A stretch of DNA of 64,000 nucleotides. Origin: a candidate division KSB1 bacterium. GTDB taxonomy: Bacteria > Zhuqueibacterota > Zhuqueibacteria > Zhuqueibacterales > Zhuqueibacteraceae. The notes beneath the pieces were generated by a model, which saw nothing but the letters and a program-made list of their open reading frames with translations, searched no databases and was not told the DNA's origin. A program made the position numbers and the translations under genes. Location of the stretch: assembly GCA_034506175.1 (NCBI GenBank), contig JAPDQB010000020.1:1-64000 (forward strand), written 5' to 3'. Shown in pieces: positions 40,177 through 47,701 of the stretch (positions are counted from its first letter, which is position 1; each line of letters begins with the position of its first letter).

Positions 40177-42351
40177 ATGTATGACATTTCGATTATCATC
40201 GTCAACTACAACGTGCGCGAGTTCTTGCGGCAAAGTCTGCTTTCCATTCGCAAAGCCCTCGCCAATCTCGCGGCGGAAATATTTGTCGTGGACAACGCCT
40301 CCAACGACGGCAGCGCCGATATGGTGCGAAGCGAATTTCCCGAGGTGAAACTCATCGCCAATCGTGATAATATTGGCTTCGCGCGGGCCAACAATCAAGC
40401 TCTGCGGCAAGCAACCGGCCGGCTCCTTGTGCTGCTCAATCCCGACACCGTCGTGCAGGAAGACACTTTTGCCTCCATTCGCGCCTTCTTCGATCTGCAT
40501 CCCGAAACGGGAATGGCCGGCTGCAAAGTGCTCAATCCCGACGGCTCGTTGCAGCTCGCTTGCCGGCGCAGTTTTCCCACCCCGTGGGTGGCGTTCACGC
40601 GTCTTTCCGGTTTGAGCCGGCTTTTTCCAAATAGCCGCTGGTTCGGGCGCTACAATCTGACGTATCTTCCCGAAAATGAAACCGCTGAAGTCGAAGCGAT
40701 TTCCGGCTCCTTTATGGCCGTGCGGCGCGAGGCGCTCGATCAGGTCGGCCTGCTCGACGAAGATTTTTTTCTTTACGGCGAGGATCTCGACTGGTGCTTC
40801 CGAATGCGCACTGCCGGCTGGAAAATTCATTATTTTCCCGGCACGCAAATCATTCATTTCAAGGGCGAAAGCGCCAAGCAGAGCGATCTCGATAACCTGC
40901 GCTTGTTTTACCAAGCCATGGGCCTGTTCGTGCGCAAGCATTTTCGCCCCGATTCTGCCGCAAAACACCCGGCTTTCCATTATAAGAAATCTGCACTGAA
41001 GAGCGGGGCGAGTTTTTATAAACGATTCGCGGGATTGATTTCGTATTGGCTGCTGCACGCGGCCATTCGGTTTCGCGCGGTGATCGCTTTTGGGCAATCG
41101 CTGTTCAGCAAATCGGCGGCACCGCTGGCCGATTTGGCGCTGATGCAGATCAGCATCGCCGCGGCGGTGTGGTTTCGCTTCGAGACGTTCGAGGTTCTGC
41201 CGCGCTTTATCATCGTCGCCGCCGTCTACTCATCAATCTGGTTGATTTGCCTGGCGTTGTTCGGCTGTTACAACCGCGCGCAATTTTCTTTTTCTCAAGC
41301 CTTGGCGGCGGTGATTCTCGGCTTTTTGATCAATGCCAGTTTGACGTATTTTTTCAAGCAATACGCGTTTTCGCGCGCCGTGGTGTTGGCGGCCGGCGCC
41401 ATGAATATTTTGCTGTTGCCGGGCTGGCGTTTGCTGTTGAAAGTCTCCCGACTTTCCTTTTTATTTTCTAACCGCAAGTCGGGACGAACGCTCATCGTGG
41501 GCGACTTCGAGGCCGATGGCGCGCTGATCGAAAAATTGAAAATTCGAACGGGCTTCGGCCTGCCCGGCCAGGGCAAATATAATCTTGTCGGCTTGGTAAG
41601 CCTGCATGCGAGTGAAGTGGGGAAAGAGTACGCCGGTGTGCCGGTGCTCACCAGTTTGGACGGCTTGGCAGAATGGCTCAACGCGGCAAAAGATTATCGG
41701 ATTCAGCAAGTGATTTTTTCCACGCAGCGCATTCCGTTTGGCCGCATTCTCGAAGTCATCTCAAAGTCTCCTCAATCTTCGTCGAAGATTTTTGGAAGGA
41801 AAGTTGGGGGAGGCATTAGTTTTAAATTAGTGCCCAGCCATCTTGATGTGATCATCGGCAAATCCGGCATCGATCAGGTGGCGGAAACTCCGCTGCTGGA
41901 AATTGAAAACCGGTTGTCACGCTTTTGGCCGGCGCTGGGAAAAAGAGTTTTGGATGTCTCGCTCGCCGGCTTTTTCATGCTCGTGGGCGCGCCGTTTTTT
42001 TTGCTGGCATGGCTGTTCGGGGGCAGCCTGCAGTCGCAGACGATTCAATTGCCCGATGGCCGTTCTTCGCGGCTCTGGAAATTCGTTCGAGGCGGGAAAT
42101 TGGCCAAATGGCCGTGGCTGCTGGCCATCCTTTCCGGTAAGCTGAGTTGGGTCGGCTTGGCTGTTTCCAATTTGCAAATTGCAAATTACAAATTGCCTCC
42201 CGCCGTCGTTGATGTTGCTGAAATTCACAGTGCCGACGGACGCAACCAGCTTTCAGATGAAGAAAAAAACAAGCTTTATCTCTATTATCTCACGCATTAT
42301 TCGCCTTGCTTGGATCTGGAAATTCTTTTACGAACCATATTTCGGATTTGA
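40177..42351 (+). CDS. GT2 rhamnosyltransferase-like domain fused to degenerate polyprenyl sugar-phosphate transferase
   Basis: This 724-aa protein joins two envelope enzymes. Residues 1-270 form a WbbL-type GT2 (ISIIIVNYNVREFLRQSLLS, LVLLNPDTVVQEDTF, EDFFLYGEDLDWCFRMRTAG). Residues 300-440 hold about five membrane helices and the nucleotide-binding-like middle domain of WbaP/PssY proteins (GRTLIVGDFEADGALIEKL). The C-terminal region starts like a bacterial sugar transferase (LGKRVLDVSLAGFFMLVGAP) and ends like one (LTHYSPCLDLEILLRTIF), but the catalytic centre (usual KFRTM, WNVLKGDMSLVGPRP and GLTGLWQ) is replaced or shortened: KLSWVGLAVSNLQIANYKLP. Several stretches inside are repeat-derived. 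Likely the transferase half is inactive. Confidence 0.85.
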   Translation: MYDISIIIVNYNVREFLRQSLLSIRKALANLAAEIFVVDNASNDGSADMVRSEFPEVKLIANRDNIGFARANNQALRQATGRLLVLLNPDTVVQEDTFASIRAFFDLHPETGMAGCKVLNPDGSLQLACRRSFPTPWVAFTRLSGLSRLFPNSRWFGRYNLTYLPENETAEVEAISGSFMAVRREALDQVGLLDEDFFLYGEDLDWCFRMRTAGWKIHYFPGTQIIHFKGESAKQSDLDNLRLFYQAMGLFVRKHFRPDSAAKHPAFHYKKSALKSGASFYKRFAGLISYWLLHAAIRFRAVIAFGQSLFSKSAAPLADLALMQISIAAAVWFRFETFEVLPRFIIVAAVYSSIWLICLALFGCYNRAQFSFSQALAAVILGFLINASLTYFFKQYAFSRAVVLAAGAMNILLLPGWRLLLKVSRLSFLFSNRKSGRTLIVGDFEADGALIEKLKIRTGFGLPGQGKYNLVGLVSLHASEVGKEYAGVPVLTSLDGLAEWLNAAKDYRIQQVIFSTQRIPFGRILEVISKSPQSSSKIFGRKVGGGISFKLVPSHLDVIIGKSGIDQVAETPLLEIENRLSRFWPALGKRVLDVSLAGFFMLVGAPFFLLAWLFGGSLQSQTIQLPDGRSSRLWKFVRGGKLAKWPWLLAILSGKLSWVGLAVSNLQIANYKLPPAVVDVAEIHSADGRNQLSDEEKNKLYLYYLTHYSPCLDLEILLRTIFRI
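42167..42197. repeat. AATTG-type repeat unit inside the GT2 fusion gene
   Basis: The sequence ccaatttgcaaattgcaaat and following ttacaaattg resembles the intergenic repeat at 10341-10396. It codes NLQIANYKLP exactly where the GPRP motif of the sugar transferase should be. Confidence 0.6.
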
Positions 42352-42358
42352 AATAGTC

Positions 42359-42387
42359 GTTGCATCAAAGAGAAATTCTGTTATATT
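42359..42387 (+). promoter_or_regulatory. Candidate promoter for accA
   Basis: TTGCAT (42360-42365), 16-nt spacer, TATATT (42382-42387), about 33 nt upstream of the start codon, just after the stop of the glycan block. Confidence 0.4.
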
Positions 42388-42419
42388 TTAAAAGATTTAA
42401 TGATGGAATGGAGAAAGCG

Positions 42420-43379
42420 ATGGCCGGATTTGTTTTAGAATTTGAAAAACCGATTATTGAATTAGAAAATCAGCTTAAAGCGCTTCGCCAAAAGGCGGCG
42501 GAAGAGGGGAGGAACGTTGAAGCCGAGGCGGCGAAGTTGGAGGAAAAGGCGCGGCGCTTGCGCGAGGAGATTTATTCGCGCTTGACGCGTTGGCAGCGGG
42601 TGCAGTTGGCGCGGCATCCGCAGCGGCCGTATGCGCTGGATTATATCGAACGCATGATGGAAGATTTTATCGAGCTGCACGGCGACCGCGCCTTTGGCGA
42701 TGATCCGGCGATTGTCGCCGGCGTGGGAAAGCTTGGCGATAAAAAAATCATGCTCGTCAGCCAGCAAAAAGGCCGTGACACCAAGCAAAAACTGTATCGC
42801 AATTTCGGCATGCCCCATCCTGAAGGCTATCGCAAGGCGCTGCGCGTGATGAAGCTGGCGGCGAAATTCCAGCGGCCGATTGTTTGCCTGGTGGACACGC
42901 CCGGCGCGTACCCGGGCATCGGTGCCGAAGAGCGCGGCCAAGCCGAGGCCATTGCGCGTAATCTGTTTGAAATGTCACATCTGCCGGTGCCGATCGTCGT
43001 CGTCATTATCGGTGAAGGTGCCAGCGGCGGCGCGCTGGGCATTGCCGTCGGCGACCGCGTGCTGATGATGGAGAACACGTGGTACTCGGTGATTTCGCCG
43101 GAAGGCTGTGCCGCGATTCTCTGGCATGACAGCACCAAAGCCGAACAGGCTGCCGAGGCGATGAAGCTCACCGCCAGCGATCTTTTGCAGTTCAACGTGA
43201 TTGACGGCATCATTCAAGAACCGCCCGGTGGTGCGCATCGCGATCACGACGCTGCCGCGCAAATTCTCAAAACCCGCCTGCTGCAAGAGATCAACGAATT
43301 GGAAACAATTCCGGCGGCGCGCCTGGTGGCGCAACGCATCGAAAAATACGGCAAAATGGGTTTTTGGGAGCGAGCTTAA
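42420..43379 (+). CDS. accA: Acetyl-CoA carboxylase carboxyltransferase subunit alpha
   Basis: AccA (319 aa) with AccD transfers the carboxyl group from biotin to acetyl-CoA in fatty-acid synthesis. Marks: [108 protein letters not shown] and [17 protein letters not shown] 42420 has ggag 7 nt upstream. accD is not in the window. Confidence 0.96.
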   Translation: MAGFVLEFEKPIIELENQLKALRQKAAEEGRNVEAEAAKLEEKARRLREEIYSRLTRWQRVQLARHPQRPYALDYIERMMEDFIELHGDRAFGDDPAIVAGVGKLGDKKIMLVSQQKGRDTKQKLYRNFGMPHPEGYRKALRVMKLAAKFQRPIVCLVDTPGAYPGIGAEERGQAEAIARNLFEMSHLPVPIVVVIIGEGASGGALGIAVGDRVLMMENTWYSVISPEGCAAILWHDSTKAEQAAEAMKLTASDLLQFNVIDGIIQEPPGGAHRDHDAAAQILKTRLLQEINELETIPAARLVAQRIEKYGKMGFWERA

Positions 43380-43383
43380 CGCC

Positions 43384-43845
43384 ATGCTCGTTAACACGAC
43401 TTATGTCCGCGTGCGGTATGCAGACACCGACAAGATGGGCATTACGTATTACAGCAAATATCTCGAATGGTTCGAGGTGGGGCGCACGGAGATGCTGCGC
43501 GACATCGGATTTCCTTACACCCAGTTGGAAAAGGAGGGCATTGGTTTGCCGGTGATCGAAGCGTACTGCCGGTATCATCGTGCCGCCAGGTATGATCAAC
43601 TGCTGCGGATCGTGAGCACCGTCAAAACTTTGCCGCGCGTGACGATTCGCATTGAGTACAAAATTTACAATGAACAGCAGGAATTGCTGGTGGATGGTTA
43701 CACGACGCATCCGTTTATCGGCAAAGCCGGAAAACCGGTGCGGGCGCCCAAATCGCTGCTCGAAGTTTTGCAGCCTTATTTTCAAGCTGATCCCCTCGAT
43801 TTGCCGAGCGAGGGCGCCAATGGAAAAAACGGCCAGAGCAGATAA
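43384..43845 (+). CDS. ybgC: YbgC-type acyl-CoA thioesterase
   Basis: This 153-aa hotdog-fold thioesterase shows the 4-hydroxybenzoyl-CoA thioesterase/YbgC motif RYADTDKMGITYYSKYLEWFEVGRTEML with the catalytic Asp in ADTD. It lies 4 nt after accA, which fits acyl-CoA or acyl-ACP metabolism. Confidence 0.92.
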   Translation: MLVNTTYVRVRYADTDKMGITYYSKYLEWFEVGRTEMLRDIGFPYTQLEKEGIGLPVIEAYCRYHRAARYDQLLRIVSTVKTLPRVTIRIEYKIYNEQQELLVDGYTTHPFIGKAGKPVRAPKSLLEVLQPYFQADPLDLPSEGANGKNGQSR

Positions 43846-43869
43846 AATTTTCATTCAGGAGACCATCTT

Positions 43870-44088
43870 ATGCTTGATCAAGAATTTTTGCAAATCATTG
43901 CGTGTCCGAAATGCAAAGGCAAATTGGAATATCAAATCCCAACAGGCGTCGCCGCGGTGGACGCTGGCGGTTCCGTGGAAGCCGCACCAGATCAGGAGCC
44001 GAAACTCATTTGCCGTACTTGTCGTTTGCAATATGAAGTCAAAGATGACATTCCGATTTTGTTGATTGATGAAGCGAAACCCCTATAA
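43870..44088 (+). CDS. Trm112 family small zinc protein
   Basis: This 72-aa protein matches the bacterial Trm112/UPF0434 family: EFLQIIACPKCKGKLEYQI, LICRTCRLQYEVKDDIPILLIDEA. Two Cys pairs (CPKC, CRTC) may bind zinc. In bacteria its role is unclear; in eukaryotes and archaea it activates methyltransferases. An insertion of about 15 residues (VAAVDAGGSVEAAPD) separates the pairs. Confidence 0.88.
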   Translation: MLDQEFLQIIACPKCKGKLEYQIPTGVAAVDAGGSVEAAPDQEPKLICRTCRLQYEVKDDIPILLIDEAKPL

Positions 44089-44137
44089 ATAGTAGGTGGC
44101 TTCTTGTTGCCCGATCAAGTGCTGAGCAGAAAATAAC

Positions 44138-44166
44138 TTGACTCTTTGGCTGATTTCTTGTAAATT
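44138..44166 (+). promoter_or_regulatory. Sigma70-type promoter for the HNH gene
   Basis: TTGACT (44138-44143), 17-nt spacer, TAAATT (44161-44166). It resembles the promoter at 59463-59491 (TTGTCA, 17, TAAATT). Confidence 0.55.
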
Positions 44167-44295
44167 AGAAGCATCGTTTTCGCCCCGTTCTGAATGATCC
44201 GTAAGCAGCAATTGCCGGACGCCTTCAAGTCGGGCGTGGTTGGCTGCTCATGCCCGTAGCGGCTTATGCCCGCAGAGGTTATGGCCAAGGGGTAA

Positions 44296-44817
44296 ATGAG
44301 AGATATGGTATCGCTCAATCACAACGTTTTGATTGTAAGTCAAAACTACGAGCCGTTAAGCGTGATCACGGCGAAAAAGGCGGTGATCCTGATTTATCTC
44401 GGCAAAGCGGAAATTATCGAAAGGCATCCGCGATGGGTGATTCGCTCCGTTCGGCAGGAGATGCCGTTTCCGAGTATCGTGCGCCTGGTTTCTTACATTC
44501 ATGTGCCGCGCAAGCGCATCGTGCTGTCGCGTAAAAACATCATCAAGCGCGATGGTCACCGGTGTCAGTATTGCGGCGCCACGCACAAGCCAGTAACCGT
44601 CGACCATGTTCTTCCCAAGAATCGGGGCGGCGAAGATTCGTGGGAAAACTTGGTGTGCGCCTGTGTGTATTGCAACAATCGTAAGGGCAACCGCACCCCG
44701 GAAGAGGCAGGTATGCGTTTGGCGAGGAAGCCGCAGCGGCCGAATCATTTGTTCTTCATTCAGCACTTTGTCGGCATCGTCGACGAGCGCTGGAAACCGT
44801 ATCTTTTTATGAATTAG
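44296..44817 (+). CDS. HNH endonuclease family protein
   Basis: This 173-aa protein has a classic HNH/His-Me finger: HRCQYCGATHKPVTVDHVLPKNRGGEDSWENLVCACVYCNNRKGNRTPEEA with two CxxC zinc pairs and the DHV/N/H catalytic residues. The N-terminal half (VLIVSQNYEPLSVITAKKAVILIYLGKAEII) is the widespread single-gene chromosomal HNH type, not tied to a mobile element here. aagggg precedes ATG 44296. Confidence 0.9.
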   Translation: MRDMVSLNHNVLIVSQNYEPLSVITAKKAVILIYLGKAEIIERHPRWVIRSVRQEMPFPSIVRLVSYIHVPRKRIVLSRKNIIKRDGHRCQYCGATHKPVTVDHVLPKNRGGEDSWENLVCACVYCNNRKGNRTPEEAGMRLARKPQRPNHLFFIQHFVGIVDERWKPYLFMN

Positions 44818-45015
44818 TTTCTTTCAAAAATAGGATCGTTGCAGAAGAAGCCCGGCAGGCGTAGACTATTCTCCGCTTAATCTGCCCAATCCGCGTGCGA
44901 ATTTTTTGTAACCGGAGCGAGCCGATTAGGCGGATTTATTTTTCAATTGCGTTTTTTTGAAACCAATCCCGCCTTTTTTCATGTTGATCCAAGGAGAGAC
45001 GGGATTCAAATTTGA

Positions 45016-46038
45016 ATGAACCGAATTAAAAAAAGAATTTTGAGCGGAATGCGCCCGACCGGCCGACTGCATCTCGGCCATTACGTCGGCGCATTGGAAA
45101 ATTGGGTCAAACTGCAAGAGACGGCCAATTCGCCCACGGCGACGGAAGTTTTTGAGAATTTTCATTTGATCGCCGATTATCACGTGTTGACCACCGATCT
45201 CGACGTCTCGGAAATTTATGCGAACACCATCGACATGGTGATCGATTGGCTCGGCGCCGGCATTCGCCCGGAAGCCAGCCCGATTTTCCGGCAATCGCAA
45301 ATCAAAGAGCACGCCGAGTTGTTTCTCATTTTCAGCATGTTGATCACCAAAGAGCGGCTGGAGCGCAACCCGACTTTGAAAGAACAGGTGCGTGATTTGA
45401 ATCTGGGCGAGACGCTGGTTTACGGGCATCTCGGTTATCCGGTGTTGCAAGCGGCGGATATTTTAATTTATAAAGGAGAAGTCGTTCCGGTTGGCGAAGA
45501 TCAATTACCGCATGTAGAAATTACCCGCGAAATCGCACGGAAATTCAATTCGACCTACGGCCAGGTTTTTCCGGAGCCGGAAGGGCGCGTGACGCAATTT
45601 GCTCGCCTCACCGGCCTCGACGGCCAGGCGAAAATGAGCAAGTCGCTGGGCAACGGCATTCTACTTTCAGACTCGCCGCAAGAGATCACGGCCAAAATGC
45701 GAAAAGCCGTGACCGACCCGCAGAAAATTCGCCGCGGCGATCCCGGCCGCCCGGATATTTGCGTGGTCTTCACGCATCACCGCAAATTCAATCCAGCCGA
45801 AGAAGCGGAAATCCGCGCCGGCTGCGAAAGCGGCCAACTCGGCTGCGTCGATTGCAAAATGCGTTGCGCCAACCGCATCGCCGATTTTCTGGCGCCGATG
45901 CGCGAGAAACGCGCGTATTATGAAGCGCACGTGGACGAGGTGAAAGACATTCTCCACGACGGTGAAAATCGCGCCCGCCGTGAGGCGCAAAAGACGATGG
46001 CGGAAGTGCGCCGTGCGATGAAGCTGGGCGAGGTTTGA
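45016..46038 (+). CDS. trpS: Tryptophanyl-tRNA synthetase
   Basis: TrpS (340 aa) charges tRNA-Trp. Marks: SGMRPTGRLHLGHYVGALENW (HIGH box), IYKGEVVPVGEDQLPHVEITREIARKFN and GQAKMSKSLGNGI (KMSKS). The C-terminus has a Cys-rich segment (CESGQLGCVDCKMRC) that may bind a metal or cluster, as in some TrpS forms. The Shine-Dalgarno (aaggagag) is further upstream than usual. Confidence 0.96.
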   Translation: MNRIKKRILSGMRPTGRLHLGHYVGALENWVKLQETANSPTATEVFENFHLIADYHVLTTDLDVSEIYANTIDMVIDWLGAGIRPEASPIFRQSQIKEHAELFLIFSMLITKERLERNPTLKEQVRDLNLGETLVYGHLGYPVLQAADILIYKGEVVPVGEDQLPHVEITREIARKFNSTYGQVFPEPEGRVTQFARLTGLDGQAKMSKSLGNGILLSDSPQEITAKMRKAVTDPQKIRRGDPGRPDICVVFTHHRKFNPAEEAEIRAGCESGQLGCVDCKMRCANRIADFLAPMREKRAYYEAHVDEVKDILHDGENRARREAQKTMAEVRRAMKLGEV

Positions 46039-46077
46039 GTTTTGGCTGTGAACAAATCGGAGGGAGGGAAATAATTT

Positions 46078-46995
46078 TTGGCGACCGACAAGCCCTTTTA
46101 TAAGTTGGCGATTAAACATCCGGTAGCGATTCTGAAACTGCTCGGTGTGTTTGATGGTGACGATTGCGTGGCGAGCAGTATCACGTTCAAAGCGACCGAA
46201 AATCGACGCGACTTGATTTTTAAAAATCGTACCGGAGACAAGATTTTATTTGTCGAGGTGCATGGCTATGCGGATCCGTATGTGTATCACGGCCAGCTTG
46301 ACGGCATCATGATGTATTGCTGCCACAAGCAGTTCAAAGGCGAATTTCGTGCGGCTGTGATCTTTCTGGAAAATTCGCATCACAAAGCGGCGTTAAAGCT
46401 GGCGCATCACTTTGACGGACACGCCCAGTTGGCCTTCCAGCCGATGGTTTTAATAATGAATCAGATCGAGTTAGAAGCGCTGGAAAGCTTAAATGATGTC
46501 CGCCTGATTCCATTGTATCCGCTATGCAAAGTTACATCGCGACAAATTGAAGCTTCGATACCGGCTTGGGGTGACCGGATCAAGCACGCCGAGCAAATGT
46601 CCATAGCCGAGCGTAAGGAACTTCTGAGTTTGCTTGGCGGTTTTGTCTCGCATCGTGTAAAAAGATTGGCTCCGAAAGTTTTTAATCAACTCGTTGGAGG
46701 TTTTATGTTCGAAGATACCCGTTTTGGAAAAGAACTGATGGGAATGGGGAGTCGCAGCATAATTTTGGAACAAATCGCGCATCGTTTTGGCACGGTACCA
46801 GATGATGTTCGTCGACGACTTGAAAGAATTTACGACATCAAACGACTGAAGCGTATAGGCAGCAGGTTATTGGAAGTGGAAAATCTCAAACAGCTCAAAC
46901 AACTCATCGACCCGAATGGCAAATCGACGGCGCATGAACATAAGGGTTTAAAGAAAAAAGGAGCAGTTAAAGCCCAGCATGGCGTATCGCGTTAA
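46078..46995 (+). CDS. Rpn/YhgA-like nuclease family protein (DUF2887-type)
   Basis: This 305-aa protein belongs to the PD-(D/E)xK Rpn/YhgA-like superfamily. The start TDKPFYKLAIKHPVAILKLLGVFDG, then SITFKATENRRDLIFKNRTGDKILFVEVHGYADPYVYH, gives the typical D..ExQ-like catalytic triad region (RRDLIF, FVEVHG; the Q of ExQ is H here). The C-terminal part is helical and basic. Start is TTG 46078 after a ggaggg site. Its 3' end overlaps scpA by 17 nt. Members are linked to recombination-promoting nuclease or transposase-like families; here it looks fixed in a housekeeping operon. Confidence 0.8.
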   Translation: MATDKPFYKLAIKHPVAILKLLGVFDGDDCVASSITFKATENRRDLIFKNRTGDKILFVEVHGYADPYVYHGQLDGIMMYCCHKQFKGEFRAAVIFLENSHHKAALKLAHHFDGHAQLAFQPMVLIMNQIELEALESLNDVRLIPLYPLCKVTSRQIEASIPAWGDRIKHAEQMSIAERKELLSLLGGFVSHRVKRLAPKVFNQLVGGFMFEDTRFGKELMGMGSRSIILEQIAHRFGTVPDDVRRRLERIYDIKRLKRIGSRLLEVENLKQLKQLIDPNGKSTAHEHKGLKKKGAVKAQHGVSR

Positions 46996-47701
46996 ACTGA
47001 CGAATTTTGAAGGCCCGCTCGATCTCTTGTTGTTTCTCATCAAGAAGAACGAGGTGGATATTTACGACATCCCGATCGCTTCCATCACTCGACAGTATCT
47101 GGAATACGTCGCGATCCTGCAAATGCTCGATCTCGAGGGGGCCGGCGATTTCATTCTTTTAGCCGCCACGCTCATCCGCATCAAAGCGCAAATGCTGCTG
47201 CCCAAATCTCCCGCGGCCCAGGAAGAGGAGGAAGAAGATCCCAGGCAGGAATTGGTGCGCCGTTTGTTGGAATATCAGCGCTTCAAAGAAGTGGCCGAGC
47301 ACTTGTCGGTGTTCGAGGCCAATGAACGTTCTTTTTACCCGCGTGGCCATCGCGACCTCAATTTCGACGATCACGATTTCAGCGACTGGGTCGATTATGC
47401 CGAGGGCAACGTGAGTTTGTTCGATTTGATGGCGGTGTTCAAGCAGGTGCTCATGCGTGTGCCCAAGGAAATACAACACCGGGTCGAGCGCATCCCGATC
47501 ACCGTCGAAGAGCAAATCGAATACATCCAGCAGGAGCTGCTGATCAACAAGCAATTGCTTTTCATCTCGCTGCTGCAAAAGCTGCCGAGCAAGATTTATA
47601 TGATCGTCACCTTCATCGCCCTGCTGGAAATGATGAAACGCGGCATGGCGACGGCGACGCAATCCGGACCTTATGGAGAAATTTGGATCAACAAAGTTTA
47701 A
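46979..47701 (+). CDS. scpA: Segregation and condensation protein A
   Basis: ScpA (240 aa) is the kleisin of the SMC-ScpAB complex. Marks: YRVKLTNFEGPLDLLLFLIKKNEVDIYDIPIASITRQYLEYV at the N-terminus, the acidic middle EEEEEDPRQELVRRLLEYQRFKE and the C-terminal winged helix LLQKLPSKIYMIVTFIALLEMMKRG. It overlaps the nuclease gene upstream and shares a TAATG overlap with scpB. Confidence 0.95.
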   Translation: MAYRVKLTNFEGPLDLLLFLIKKNEVDIYDIPIASITRQYLEYVAILQMLDLEGAGDFILLAATLIRIKAQMLLPKSPAAQEEEEEDPRQELVRRLLEYQRFKEVAEHLSVFEANERSFYPRGHRDLNFDDHDFSDWVDYAEGNVSLFDLMAVFKQVLMRVPKEIQHRVERIPITVEEQIEYIQQELLINKQLLFISLLQKLPSKIYMIVTFIALLEMMKRGMATATQSGPYGEIWINKV

